A stretch of DNA of 64,000 bases, taken from contig MOYA01000002.1 in the NCBI GenBank assembly GCA_001899315.1, positions 597,250-661,249 of the forward strand, written 5' to 3'. Both the position numbers and the translations under genes were made by a program. This DNA comes from Candidatus Obscuribacter phosphatis. GTDB lineage: Bacteria; Cyanobacteriota; Vampirovibrionia; Obscuribacterales; Obscuribacteraceae. The notes under the pieces are model-generated. The model was not told where the DNA came from, did no database searches, and saw nothing but the letters and a program-made list of their open reading frames with translations. Numbering within the stretch: the first letter of the stretch is position 1; every line of letters starts with the position of its first letter. This document shows positions 7,838 through 16,790 of this stretch, piece by piece.

Positions 7838-8428
7838 ATGGCGTCAAATTACAGCCCCGGCAAATCGGTCAATCTGGAAGATCTTTCGGCGGAAGTCAAG
7901 ACTAGGTCCGGGCGAATAAAATTGCTCTTGATGGATGTGGACGGTGTGCTCACCGACGGCTCGCTTTACTACTTCCCTGGTCCCGACGGCAAGCCTACCG
8001 AATTCAAAGGATTCAATTCGCAAGACGGTGCAGGGTTCCATTGCCTGCATTATTGTGGTATCAAATCTGGTGTGATATCGGGGCGTGATTCTCAAGCTGT
8101 GAACGAACGGGCGCGCATCTTGAAGATAAGTCATGTTTATCAAGGCTTTTTAGAAAAAGAGAGTGTCTATGAAGAGATTCTGTCTAAAGAGAATCTCAGC
8201 GATGAAAGTGTTGCCTTTATTGGTGACGATTTTCCCGATTATGCTTTGATGAAGCGTTGCGGCTTTGCGGTGGCTGTGGCCAATGCCCGCGATGAGCTGA
8301 AAGAGCGCGCTCACTATGTTAGTCGCGCCCGGGGTGGAGACGGGGCGGTGCGCGAGACCATCGAAGTGATACTTAAGGCCCAGGGGCTTTGGGATAAGGT
8401 CCTGAAGAAATTCGGCTTTAGCGACTAA
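7838..8428 (+). CDS. KdsC-like HAD phosphatase
   Basis: A 196-residue HAD-superfamily type C0 phosphatase. The nucleophile motif is LLMDVDGVLTDG (D33, D35), motif II is VISGRDS, and motif IV is FIGDDFPD followed by FAVAVANA. The arrangement matches 3-deoxy-D-manno-octulosonate 8-phosphate phosphatase, which releases phosphate during Kdo synthesis for LPS. No other Kdo gene is in the window, so another sugar-acid phosphate (for example an acylneuraminate 9-phosphate) is possible. The start at 7838 is chosen because a longer frame back to 7679 overlaps the divergent oxidoreductase gene. The segment before motif I (residues 1-25) is a short extension. Confidence 0.8.
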   Translation: MASNYSPGKSVNLEDLSAEVKTRSGRIKLLLMDVDGVLTDGSLYYFPGPDGKPTEFKGFNSQDGAGFHCLHYCGIKSGVISGRDSQAVNERARILKISHVYQGFLEKESVYEEILSKENLSDESVAFIGDDFPDYALMKRCGFAVAVANARDELKERAHYVSRARGGDGAVRETIEVILKAQGLWDKVLKKFGFSD

Positions 8429-8460
8429 TTTTTATTGTTTCTGTACGCAGTTAAGTTGCT

Positions 8461-8535
8461 TTTCTAAGCTACTTCTCTGATCTACTTTTCTAAGCCATTT
8501 TTCTAAGCGATTTTTCTAAGCGATCTTTCTAAGCT
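8461..8535. repeat. 13-bp tandem repeat, about six units
   Basis: Copies of TTTCTAAGC start at 8461, 8487, 8500, 8513 and 8526. The period is exactly 13 bp, with one degenerate unit at 8474. The array lies between two convergent genes and its last unit contains the stop codon of the minus-strand gene. It looks like slippage expansion, and may also be a mild transcription or mRNA 3'-end signal. Confidence 0.8.
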
Positions 8536-10553
8536 ACTAGCGATTGTTTTCCGACCATCTGTTGAGCTTTGCCTAGAGATTCAGAAACAGTGCCTTTGGT
8601 CATCATCAGCTTGACCATTGAGATCATGTCGCCCTGGTCGGAGAGGGCTTTGATGCTGCCTTCGATGGAACCGAGACTGGCTGACAGGGCATCGATATCG
8701 GAGGCGCTTACTCTGCCGGAGGCTGCTTTAGCGATCAAGCTCAAGGCCTGAGCTTCGGCGGCGCGGGCTAGACCCATGGCTCTGCCTTCGGCTGCTTGCT
8801 GGGCGGCTTTCTTGCTGCTGTCTGAAACAAGGGTATTAGACATTCTTACATAAGTGCCGTCGGCTTCAAGGGCGCTGCCGTCACTGAAGCTCGCGCGGCC
8901 GGTGCTGCTGTCATATCTTACTTGAGAGCTTTCGATGCCTCTTTCAGACATGCGCACGCCGGTGCGTTCATCGGTAACATTTGTACCGTTGACGCGCAGA
9001 TCGCCTATTTTGAGACCTTGATTGTCTCTTTCGATTTTTCTGCCGTCGGCGGTGGTTATGTTATAACCCTGCTGACCAGGTTTTGTGGTCAGTGCCATGC
9101 CGTTTTCTTTGTTTGTGATCACTGTTTCGCCAGTGGCGGTGGTGGTCTCAACCTTGATGTCTTTGCTTTCGGCTGTTGTCTTGGCGAAGGTGCCGTCGCT
9201 GGTGCGCTCACCCGAGAGGGTCGTGGTCTGGTCGGCGGATGTAACTTTGTCGCCAATTATTTCTCTGATTGAATGGGCAACATAGTCGCCGTTGAACCAG
9301 CGGGCCCGAGCATTTATCTTGTCTTTCAAGGCTTCGAAAGCTTGACTGCCTTGCAGGTGCTCATGACCGTCTTTGTCAATCAGGCTGATATTGCCTTTGG
9401 CGTCTTTGACCAGGCTGTTGTCAAATATTCTTTGCAGCATCAAACCGTTATCGGCGACTAGCAAGTAGTTTGGGGTCGAGCCTTTGGTCCCGTCACTTTT
9501 GGTAAATTCAAACTCGTTTAGATAAATTTTGGCGTTATTGAATTGGATAACACCGCGTTTGCCCTCTTTATAGAGCTTCTCCATAGCTTCTTTAAGTTTG
9601 GCAGGGTCGGATACGTCGAGATTAGTGTTGATTCGCTCGTACTGAGTATCTTTCATCTTGATCACAGCTTCGCCATTTTCTGTTATGCGAATTTCAGAGG
9701 TGATACGACCATCTTTATCGACTGTCCAGATTTTCTCGCCTGAAGCATCAAAACGGATCTTGCCGTCTTTGCCGTCAGGTGTTTCGGTGGTGCCGTCGGG
9801 ATAAACTCGCACTTCAAGACCTTTAGGTCCCCAGACTTCTTTCACTTTGCTGGCTTCGTCATAGACATAGTTTTTGCCGCCTTCGGTGACTGTAACTATT
9901 GAACCTTCTTTTGAATAGATGACTTCGCCTTTGTCGTTGTATTTGACCATTTTGTCGCCGATTTTGACGAAGTCGCCTTTTCTTTCGGTTTCGGCGGCTC
10001 TTTCAACGGCTTTGTCCAGTTCGGTCTTGACGGTTTGGGCATTCTTGACTGTATCGGTTACGCCCCGGGTCGATTCAGTTTGATAGTCCATGCTGGCAGT
10101 TTTGTCGGGCTCGCTGCGAAATTCGCCTTTGTTGCCTGCGGCTTTGAAGTTCCGCAGGTCCAGACCGGCAATGATAGATGGTTCTGACTGTTTGAGTGAG
10201 TCGGCTTTCTCTTTGAGGGTCTCAACCGATTTGGGGCTGCTGTCTTTGCCAGGGCTTTCTAGACCGGCATTGACTTTGCAAGAGTTGGCAGCGGCGCCGG
10301 CGCCAGCAGCGGCTTTTACACCGAAAGCGCCGTCATAGATTTTGGGACCGTTGTTGAAGCGGTTATTGTTAAGAATCGCTTCCATCTCCATATTGGAGCG
10401 CTGCAGGCGATCGTAGGCATTGGTGGCTGATTTATCCATTTTGAAACTAGGGTCGTAGGCGCATGCCGCTAGCTTCTCCCCAGCCTTTTGAGCAACGCTT
10501 TCGGGCGTTTCTTTCTTTTCTTCCGGTTTTTCGCTTACTTTATCCGTAGCCAC
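8529..10553 (-). CDS. Large hypothetical protein with YD-like beta repeats
   Basis: A 674-residue acidic/lysine-rich protein without signal peptide or membrane segment, starting at GTG. Residues 1-190 are low-complexity and helical. Residues about 195-300 consist of short beta-hairpin repeats of the type KIGDKMVKYNDKGEVIYSKE and RVYPDGTTETPDGKDGKIRF. These resemble YD/RHS-type repeats but lack their strict consensus. After a middle domain (KGSTPNYLLVADNGLMLQRI) another DGR/DG-turn repeat area follows at about 470-580, then an Ala-rich helical C-terminus. I do not recognise the family. Possible roles are a structural or secreted effector-like protein, but no toxin domain is visible. Confidence 0.65.
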   Translation of the reverse strand: MATDKVSEKPEEKKETPESVAQKAGEKLAACAYDPSFKMDKSATNAYDRLQRSNMEMEAILNNNRFNNGPKIYDGAFGVKAAAGAGAAANSCKVNAGLESPGKDSSPKSVETLKEKADSLKQSEPSIIAGLDLRNFKAAGNKGEFRSEPDKTASMDYQTESTRGVTDTVKNAQTVKTELDKAVERAAETERKGDFVKIGDKMVKYNDKGEVIYSKEGSIVTVTEGGKNYVYDEASKVKEVWGPKGLEVRVYPDGTTETPDGKDGKIRFDASGEKIWTVDKDGRITSEIRITENGEAVIKMKDTQYERINTNLDVSDPAKLKEAMEKLYKEGKRGVIQFNNAKIYLNEFEFTKSDGTKGSTPNYLLVADNGLMLQRIFDNSLVKDAKGNISLIDKDGHEHLQGSQAFEALKDKINARARWFNGDYVAHSIREIIGDKVTSADQTTTLSGERTSDGTFAKTTAESKDIKVETTTATGETVITNKENGMALTTKPGQQGYNITTADGRKIERDNQGLKIGDLRVNGTNVTDERTGVRMSERGIESSQVRYDSSTGRASFSDGSALEADGTYVRMSNTLVSDSSKKAAQQAAEGRAMGLARAAEAQALSLIAKAASGRVSASDIDALSASLGSIEGSIKALSDQGDMISMVKLMMTKGTVSESLGKAQQMVGKQSLVA

Positions 10554-10620
10554 CGATTTCTACCCGTTTAACTCGATTAGTTTGCCAACGCTCTTGTCTA
10601 TATGCAGATGCGCTAATTTT

Positions 10621-10659
10621 TGGAAAGCTTTCCAGACGATTTAATCTTTTCGCTATACT
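10621..10659 (+). promoter_or_regulatory. Putative promoter with 14-bp palindrome upstream of the radical SAM gene
   Basis: A perfect palindrome TGGAAAGCTTTCCA (10621-10634) lies 19 bp before a -10-like TATACT (10654-10659), so it covers the -35 position. It precedes the TTG start at 10689 by about 55 bp. An operator overlapping -35 is plausible but unproven. Confidence 0.35.
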
Positions 10660-10688
10660 GAAATTGGCGGAAACCAGGTGATTTAATC

Positions 10689-11777
10689 TTGCCCCCGAGA
10701 AAAGTCGTCGACTCTACTATAGATGTAGGCTACAGCCATATTGAAGGCGAAACTTTGGCTTGCGACCTTTGTCCGCGCAATTGTCGCCTCAAAGACGGCG
10801 ACCGTGGCTTTTGCTTTGTGCGGCAAAATCAGGGCGGTCAGATGAAGTTGACCACCTATGGGCTCAGTACCGGCTTTTGTATTGATCCGGTGGAAAAGAA
10901 ACCGCTCAATCATTTTTATCCGGGCAGTCCTGTTTTATCTTTCGGCACAGCCGGCTGTAACTTGGGCTGTCAGTTTTGCCAGAATTGGACAATCTCAAAG
11001 TCTAGAGAAGTAGAAATCTTGTCTGAGCCAGCCCTGCCCGAGCAGATTGCCCGAGCCGCTCGGCACTATAAATGTGCGGCTGTGGCTTTTACCTATAATG
11101 ATCCTGTCATTTGGGCCGAGTATGCCATAGATACGGCAATAGCCTGCCATGCCGCCGATATTAAAACTATCGCCGTTACCGCTGGCTATATCAATGACAA
11201 AGCCCGTTCAGACTTTTACGCCCATATTGATGCTGCTAATGTCGACCTCAAGGCTTTCAGCCAGCATTTCTATTCCAAGCTTACCCTCTCTAATCTGGCG
11301 CCTGTGCTTGATACCTTGGTTTGGCTCAAGCATGAGAGTCAGGTCTGGTTTGAAATCACTACCTTAATTATTCCGGGTGAGAACGATAGCGACCAGGAAC
11401 TGCATGCCATGTGCCAGTGGATTTATGACAAGCTAGGCGCCGATGTGCCCTTGCATTTTTCGGCTTTCCACCCCGATTTTAGGCTACTCGATTATCAGCC
11501 TACTTCAAAAGAGACCCTGGTGCGAGCCCGGGAAATAGCTGTCGAGCATGGGCTCAAGTATGTTTATGTGGGCAATGTTGATGATTCGGAGCGCCAGAAT
11601 ACTTATTGCCCCGCTTGCAGCAAATTACTTATTGAGCGCAACTGGTACGAGCTTGGACAATATAAAATTAAGGGCGGTGCCTGCGCCTACTGTGCCGCGC
11701 CGATTGCCGGGGTGTTTCCGGCAAAACGCGGTTCCTGGGGGAGGAAGCGCCAGCCGGTGAGCATCCAGTCCTTTTAG
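10689..11777 (+). CDS. amrS: AmmeMemoRadiSam-type radical SAM enzyme
   Basis: A 362-residue radical SAM protein. The cluster motif CNLGCQFC (C90, C94, C97) binds the [4Fe-4S] that cleaves S-adenosylmethionine. An N-terminal cysteine set (C25, C28, C32, C42; LACDLCPRNCRL) and a C-terminal pair of CxxC motifs (YCPACSK, ACAYCAAP) are typical of the AmrS/PflA-like family. In that family the enzyme is usually paired with a MEMO-like and an AMMECR1 protein. Neither partner lies in this window. Its product is not established. The start is TTG with AGGTG upstream. Confidence 0.85.
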   Translation: MPPRKVVDSTIDVGYSHIEGETLACDLCPRNCRLKDGDRGFCFVRQNQGGQMKLTTYGLSTGFCIDPVEKKPLNHFYPGSPVLSFGTAGCNLGCQFCQNWTISKSREVEILSEPALPEQIARAARHYKCAAVAFTYNDPVIWAEYAIDTAIACHAADIKTIAVTAGYINDKARSDFYAHIDAANVDLKAFSQHFYSKLTLSNLAPVLDTLVWLKHESQVWFEITTLIIPGENDSDQELHAMCQWIYDKLGADVPLHFSAFHPDFRLLDYQPTSKETLVRAREIAVEHGLKYVYVGNVDDSERQNTYCPACSKLLIERNWYELGQYKIKGGACAYCAAPIAGVFPAKRGSWGRKRQPVSIQSF

Positions 11778-11803
11778 TTAGCCAGCGGAGACGGCTCTGA
11801 TTT

Positions 11804-12103
11804 ATGTCCAAAACTACGATTGCTTTTGCCATATTCCTGAGTACCGCCCTTTTGCCCCCGGTGTTTTCCCGCCCGGCTCTCTCTTTCGAAAAGGTTAGTA
11901 CTTTGAGCAATGCCGAATTGTTGAGCGGTCCGCCCCGTCGGCGCCACTCCAGCAAGCCTATTTTTAGACCATTGCCGCCCTACCATGCTGTCGCCAATAA
12001 GCGAGAGAAGCGTTTTGTCCATTTACTTTTGACTTCTCTAGGATTTGTGGGAATATTTCTTGCAGTACTGGCCCTTCGTTCAATGCCGCAAAAGAGATAT
12101 TGA
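11804..12103 (+). CDS. Small membrane hypothetical protein
   Basis: A 99-residue protein 26 bp after amrS on the same strand. It has a signal-like N-terminus (MSKTTIAFAIFLSTALLPPV), a basic proline-rich middle, and a C-terminal membrane segment (HLLLTSLGFVGIFLAVLAL). Not recognised. The stop at 12103 lies just before the likely start of the next small membrane protein, suggesting the two are a pair. Confidence 0.5.
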   Translation: MSKTTIAFAIFLSTALLPPVFSRPALSFEKVSTLSNAELLSGPPRRRHSSKPIFRPLPPYHAVANKREKRFVHLLLTSLGFVGIFLAVLALRSMPQKRY

Positions 12104-12110
12104 GACTGCT

Positions 12111-12296
12111 TTGGATTTCCTCGAGAGAACCCTACTGCTAATAATCGGGCTGACCTTTATGGGCGGGGGCGGCGTTTTGACTCGTCAGGCTTTCGATGAG
12201 GCTAAAAATGTCTTTGAATGTATTGTCTTCGGCATGCTCGTCGCCACCGCCGGGGTGCTTTTTATAGTCTGGGCGGTGGGTGGTCCGCCTCAGTAG
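12111..12296 (+). CDS. Small two-helix membrane protein
   Basis: A 61-residue protein when started at the TTG at 12111. The frame also extends back to a GTG at 12045, overlapping the previous gene in another register. Two membrane segments are visible (ERTLLLIIGLTFMGGGGVLT and CIVFGMLVATAGVLFIVWAV). Function unknown. Its 7-bp distance after the preceding gene suggests translational coupling. Confidence 0.45.
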   Translation: MDFLERTLLLIIGLTFMGGGGVLTRQAFDEAKNVFECIVFGMLVATAGVLFIVWAVGGPPQ

Positions 12297-12398
12297 CTAA
12301 GGCTAGGCGGCGGCGCTGAAATTGTGCTAAGAAAGAGGCGGGTCTGTCGTAGTAAACTAGGCTCTTCACTCGGCGAATAGCACTGCGAGGTACATTTC

Positions 12399-13064
12399 AT
12401 GGGCGCCAAGTCCAAGGTTTTTTCAGTCGGATTTTTTAGATGCCAGATTCTAGTCGGTTTGTCATTGGCACTGGTCTCCTTTTCTTTGCCTTCATTGGAA
12501 GCAAAGACCAAGACAGTCGAAGAGAAGGGCGGACGGTCGGGCAATTGGCGCACCGGCGCGCAAGATGCACCATCGGTGGAGGCATGCCGCAAGCAGGTGA
12601 AAGAGAACCCCAATAGTGTCGTGGCTCACAACGACTTGGGTTGGGCTTTGCGTCAGATTGGTAAGGCTAAAGAAGGCGAAGTGGAGCTGCGCGCCGCCAT
12701 TACTCTTGATGATAGTCTGCACCAGGCTCATTCCAATTTGAGCGTTTGTTTGCTAGACCTTGGTAAGCCCCAAGAAGCCGTCATGGAAGCAAGAAAAGCT
12801 GTTTCGCTCAAACAAGACCAGCCAATCTATCATGTGGTGCTTGGTAATGCTCTTAGTGCCACTGGTGACAATAAAGGGGCCATTGAAGAGTACAAGTTGG
12901 CAATCGAGCAAAAGCCCGACTATGAAAATGCCTATTATAATCTCGGACGAGTGCTCGACATTATGGGTGAGCCCAATGAAGCTGGTAAAGCTCTCAGTCA
13001 GGCTTTGAAGCTTGACCCTGAAGACGAGCGAGTCTTGAAGATACTAGATAGAATTGTCAAATAA
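12399..13064 (+). CDS. Secreted TPR protein
   Basis: A 221-residue protein with an N-terminal signal (hydrophobic about residues 15-33, cleavage near LEA-KT). It then has a basic linker and about four tetratricopeptide repeats from residue 70 to the end. Typical units are NPNSVVAHNDLGWALRQIGK and KPDYENAYYNLGRVLDIMGE. GAGG lies 9 nt before the ATG. It likely acts as a periplasmic scaffold. The stop overlaps the start of a small membrane protein by 11 nt, which suggests a two-gene operon. Confidence 0.75.
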   Translation: MGAKSKVFSVGFFRCQILVGLSLALVSFSLPSLEAKTKTVEEKGGRSGNWRTGAQDAPSVEACRKQVKENPNSVVAHNDLGWALRQIGKAKEGEVELRAAITLDDSLHQAHSNLSVCLLDLGKPQEAVMEARKAVSLKQDQPIYHVVLGNALSATGDNKGAIEEYKLAIEQKPDYENAYYNLGRVLDIMGEPNEAGKALSQALKLDPEDERVLKILDRIVK

Positions 13065-13365
13065 GCTTTTACTGACTTATCTAATTGTTTTGACGGCGGT
13101 GCAGTGCGTAATTGCACCGCTGTCGCTTGTGGCTAGCGCCATGGCTTCCCAACTTTTCGTTCATGCCACGGTCGCCAATCGCTACCTGATTTGGTTGGTT
13201 TTTCTCTGTATTGCTACTTATGGGCCGGTCTCATTCTTTTCGCTGCTTATGGCTTGGTGGGCTTATCGCAAGCAGATGACCGCCTATAGAGTGATCTCTT
13301 ACAGCATTGCACCTTTTCTCAACTTAGTTGTTTTGGTCACCGCTGCCTGTCAATTGCATTATTGA
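13054..13365 (+). CDS. Small three-helix membrane protein
   Basis: A 103-residue protein whose TTG start lies inside the end of the TPR gene. Three membrane segments are visible: LLTYLIVLTAVQCVIAPLSL, YLIWLVFLCIATYGPVSFFS and SIAPFLNLVVLVTAACQL. Not recognised. Overlap with the secreted TPR protein implies joint expression. Confidence 0.55.
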   Translation: MSNKLLLTYLIVLTAVQCVIAPLSLVASAMASQLFVHATVANRYLIWLVFLCIATYGPVSFFSLLMAWWAYRKQMTAYRVISYSIAPFLNLVVLVTAACQLHY

Positions 13366-13405
13366 GGGCGGCTAATTTTAGGGTGGCTAAATTTAGCGCT
13401 TCAAT

Positions 13406-15544
13406 TTAGCGTTTTAGACTCAATGAAATGCGCTTTCTGGCTTTGTCTACTGTAAGCACCGTCACTTCCACCTTTTGTCTCACGGGCACCACTTCGGCCG
13501 GTTCTTTTATAAATTTGTTTGATAGTTCGCTGATATGAACCAGTCCGTCTTGATGGACGCCAATATCGACAAATGCACCAAAGGCGGTGACATTGGTGAC
13601 AATGCCTGGCAGCTTCATGCCCTCTTTCAAGTCGTCTAGGGTATGAACATCGGCAAATTTGACCACTTCCAGGGTGGCGCGCGGGTCGCGTCCCGGCTTT
13701 TCTAGTTCTTGCATGATATCGCGCAAAGTAGGCAGTCCAATTTTCTCGCTGGCATACTTTTCCAGCTCTATCTTTTTTCTAGTCTCGCTTGATTGCATTA
13801 GTTCTTTCAGCGAAACACCGGCGTCTTTTGCCATTTGTTCAACGATTTTATAGCTTTCGGGGTGCACGGCGCTGGCATCAAGCGGATTGGCCGCTTCTCG
13901 AATGCGCAGAAAACCGGCACTCTGTTCAAAGGCTTTCGGTCCCAGTCGGCTCACTTTTTTAAGCTCGCTGCGAGACTTGAATGGTCCGTTTTCACTTCTG
14001 TATTTGACTATGTTGCTGGCAATTTGTTTGCCGACGCCTGAAACATAAGAGAGCAGCTCTTTGCTTGCCGTATTGAGTTCTACACCGACAGCATTGACGC
14101 AGCTGACGACAGTTTCATCCAGGCTCTTTTGCAGCTCATTTTGGTCAACGTCGTGTTGATACTGACCGACACCGATAGATTTAGGATCAAGCTTGACCAG
14201 CTCGGCCAGCGGGTCCATAAGACGCCGTCCGATTGATACGGCGCCTCTCACTGTAATATCGTGATCGGGAAATTCTTCTCTGGCAACTTCCGAGGCTGAA
14301 TAAATGGAAGCGCCGCTTTCGTTGACCATGACTATTTGCGGCGTCTCTAACTGGGCTGCCTGCCAGTTCAACTCTTGTAGGAACTTTTCACTTTCTCTGC
14401 CGGCCGTGCCGTTGCCTACGGCGATGGCGCAGACATTATGTTTCTTGGTCAAATCAAGCAGCTTGGCGGCAGCTTGGTCAGGTTGATGCAGATAGATTAC
14501 ATCATGGCTAAGCAAATCACCCTGGCTGGAAAGGCAGACAATTTTGCAACCGGTGCGAAATCCCGGGTCGAGAGCCATGATCGCCTTCTGGCCGAAAGGC
14601 GGGGCCATAAGCAGCTCTCTTAGGTTCTTGCTGAAGATCTTGATCGCTTCTATATCGGCGCGTTTCTTTAGCTCTGTCCTTAGTTCACTCTCCATTGAGG
14701 GTGCCACCAGTCTATCGTAGGCATCTTCTATGGTTACTTCGAGAAGCTCGGTCACTTCGCCTTTGCCTTTCAGGAAGTGGTTGTCCATAATGATCAGGGC
14801 TTCTTCATCATCTGGTGCGAGGCTGAGTTTGAGAAAGCCTTCGCTTTCCCCTCTAAACAGAGCCAACAAGCGGTGCGATGGAGCTTTCGCCGCCGCCTCG
14901 CTCCAGTCAAAATAGTCTTTGAATTTCTCGGCCGCTTCTTCTTTGCCGTTTGCAGCCTTAGAAGCAACCAGCTTAGAGCTTAGCAAGGCCTTTTTAGCCC
15001 AATAGTCTCGCATAGCCTTTCTTAGCTTTTGGTCTTCGCTCATCCATTCGGCGATTATGTCTTTGGCTCCGGCTAGGGCGAGCTTGGCATCTTTTACGCC
15101 AAGCTCGCTGTTTATATATTCTTGCGCCGCCTGCAGAGGGCTCTTCACTTTATACTGAAAGATTGCCAGAGCCAGAGGTTCCAGTCCCTTTTCTCGGGCT
15201 TGTCCGGCTCTCGTTTTGCGTTTTACTTTATAGGGCAGATAGATGTCTTCCAGCTCGTTGAGATTATCAACGGCGGCGATTTTTAGTTGCAATTCTTCGC
15301 TGAGCAAGTTGCGCTCGCTAAGAGACTTGAGTATAGCTTCGCGTCTTTTGTCGAGGGCGACCAGTTTTTCGTTCAGGTCGCGAATGGCTGCCAGTGCCAC
15401 TTCGTCTAGAGAGCCGGTCGCCTCTTTGCGATAGCGGGCGATAAAGGGAATCGTACAATCATCGTTGAGCAGGGCGAGGGTCGCTTCCACTTGCTGGGGT
15501 TTAAGCGAGAGGCGCTCTGCTATTTTTTTGACATATTCAATCAA
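13406..15544 (-). CDS. tex: Tex-like RNA-binding transcription accessory protein
   Basis: A 712-residue protein matching the full Tex layout. It has an N-terminal helix-turn-helix region, a YqgF/RNase H-like domain (MALDPGFRTGCKIVCL, about residue 325), helix-hairpin-helix repeats (LLSYVSGVGKQIASNIVKYR, about residue 495), and a C-terminal S1 RNA-binding domain (LPGIVTNVTAFGAFVDIGVH). Tex binds nucleic acid and influences transcription and RNA stability. The start is TTG with AAGGA 7 nt upstream. It is followed on the same strand from upstream by the Usp gene, 17 bp away. Confidence 0.95.
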   Translation of the reverse strand: MIEYVKKIAERLSLKPQQVEATLALLNDDCTIPFIARYRKEATGSLDEVALAAIRDLNEKLVALDKRREAILKSLSERNLLSEELQLKIAAVDNLNELEDIYLPYKVKRKTRAGQAREKGLEPLALAIFQYKVKSPLQAAQEYINSELGVKDAKLALAGAKDIIAEWMSEDQKLRKAMRDYWAKKALLSSKLVASKAANGKEEAAEKFKDYFDWSEAAAKAPSHRLLALFRGESEGFLKLSLAPDDEEALIIMDNHFLKGKGEVTELLEVTIEDAYDRLVAPSMESELRTELKKRADIEAIKIFSKNLRELLMAPPFGQKAIMALDPGFRTGCKIVCLSSQGDLLSHDVIYLHQPDQAAAKLLDLTKKHNVCAIAVGNGTAGRESEKFLQELNWQAAQLETPQIVMVNESGASIYSASEVAREEFPDHDITVRGAVSIGRRLMDPLAELVKLDPKSIGVGQYQHDVDQNELQKSLDETVVSCVNAVGVELNTASKELLSYVSGVGKQIASNIVKYRSENGPFKSRSELKKVSRLGPKAFEQSAGFLRIREAANPLDASAVHPESYKIVEQMAKDAGVSLKELMQSSETRKKIELEKYASEKIGLPTLRDIMQELEKPGRDPRATLEVVKFADVHTLDDLKEGMKLPGIVTNVTAFGAFVDIGVHQDGLVHISELSNKFIKEPAEVVPVRQKVEVTVLTVDKARKRISLSLKR

Positions 15545-15560
15545 CAGACTGTCCTTATAA

Positions 15561-16499
15561 TTAAAAGCCGGCCGGCATTGAGTGTACCGATGACATATCG
15601 TTACTATCTTTGTTGGTCATGGCGAGATATTCCGCCTTTTCCATGAGCTTGACTTTGTCGAAGCTGGCGGTCTTCTTGAGGGAGCGGTCTTCATCCATTA
15701 TTCCCCGCACAATTGATACTGCGCATGGTGCTTCTTGCGAAACTACCTGGCTGACGCTGCCCAAGATCATGCGTTTGAAGCCCTTGCGTCCGTGGCTGCC
15801 CATGACGATCATGTCGGCATAGTGCTTTCTGGCTTGGTCGACTATAACTTGTCTGGGGTCGCCTTTGACTATTTGCATTTGAATGTTATGTGGTTGGAAA
15901 TGACCATGGAGAGCGGCTGCTCTATTGTCCAGGCTCACTTCCACCTGGTGAAAGTCGGTATCATCCTCTACGACGGCAAGCAGAATCAGTTTACTATCGT
16001 TCCATTTGAAATTGGTCAGCCACTCTGCCGCCACTTGCGAATAGACCGAATCATCAATAGGCAAGATTACGGTTTTGTAAGAGGGTGTTTGCATACGAGC
16101 CAGGAAACAAGGGGTTTTTGCCACTAGTACCGGGCAGGGGGCCGCTGCCACCAGTGACTGTGTGACACTGCCCAAGAATAATCTTTCCATAGTGCTCTCT
16201 TTGTTGGAGCCGACCACCATTAGGTCGGTCTGGAAGTTTTCGCAGAGAGAGAGCAATTCTTCTTTCGGTTCGCCCCGTCTAACAAAATAGGCGACTTTGC
16301 ATTGCTTGAGGCGGTTGTGCAGTTCTTCGGCAATAGCTTCAGTGGTGGAGAGTTCGGCATTGTCTTCGCTTTGGTTTGCTTCTTTATCTAGAACAGTGAC
16401 CAAATTGATTTCGGTACCGGTCTGCCATTGCATTTTGAGCATGGCGTCGAGGGTGGCGCGTGAACTCGGTTTGGCATCTATTGCGACTAGAACTTTCAT
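15561..16499 (-). CDS. Tandem universal stress protein
   Basis: A 312-residue protein with two UspA domains. Each carries the ATP-binding G-x2-G-x9-G(S/T) pattern: first near GSNKESTMERLFLGSVTQSL, then near GSHGRKGFKRMILGSVSQVV. Both domains end in APCPVLVA / APCAVSIV strands. The start is placed at the ATG at 16497-16499 because GAGG lies 7 nt upstream; the frame's longer start lacks one. The last ~40 residues are an unstructured tail. Such proteins bind ATP and support stress survival. It may share transcripts with tex downstream. Confidence 0.9.
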   Translation of the reverse strand: MKVLVAIDAKPSSRATLDAMLKMQWQTGTEINLVTVLDKEANQSEDNAELSTTEAIAEELHNRLKQCKVAYFVRRGEPKEELLSLCENFQTDLMVVGSNKESTMERLFLGSVTQSLVAAAPCPVLVAKTPCFLARMQTPSYKTVILPIDDSVYSQVAAEWLTNFKWNDSKLILLAVVEDDTDFHQVEVSLDNRAAALHGHFQPHNIQMQIVKGDPRQVIVDQARKHYADMIVMGSHGRKGFKRMILGSVSQVVSQEAPCAVSIVRGIMDEDRSLKKTASFDKVKLMEKAEYLAMTNKDSNDMSSVHSMPAGF

Positions 16500-16790
16500 C
16501 TCTTTTCCTCGTTGGCTCACTTACAAAGTAAGCCAGAATCGGGTAGTTTTCCAGCCTTTCTGTTTTAAGCATAAATAAGGCGCTTCCCGTCTTTTGGCAG
16601 GTTCAATGGTGGAACCCTTGTCAATTGGCAGCCTGACAGGCTTTTGCCGATTCTATCCGGCTTTGTTTGGTCGCGTTTGCGCCATCTAGTTTACTTACTT
16701 AATAAACAAGTGTAAGCATCTGCAAATTGGTCAACCTGCTAAACTCCAGATTAACAATTGGAAAACTGCTCAGCAATTACAGGTAAATCG

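Noticed and set aside
8922-9272. Plus-strand frames inside the large unknown protein
   Set aside because: They are mirror frames of a strongly coding minus-strand gene and show no independent domain or ribosome site.
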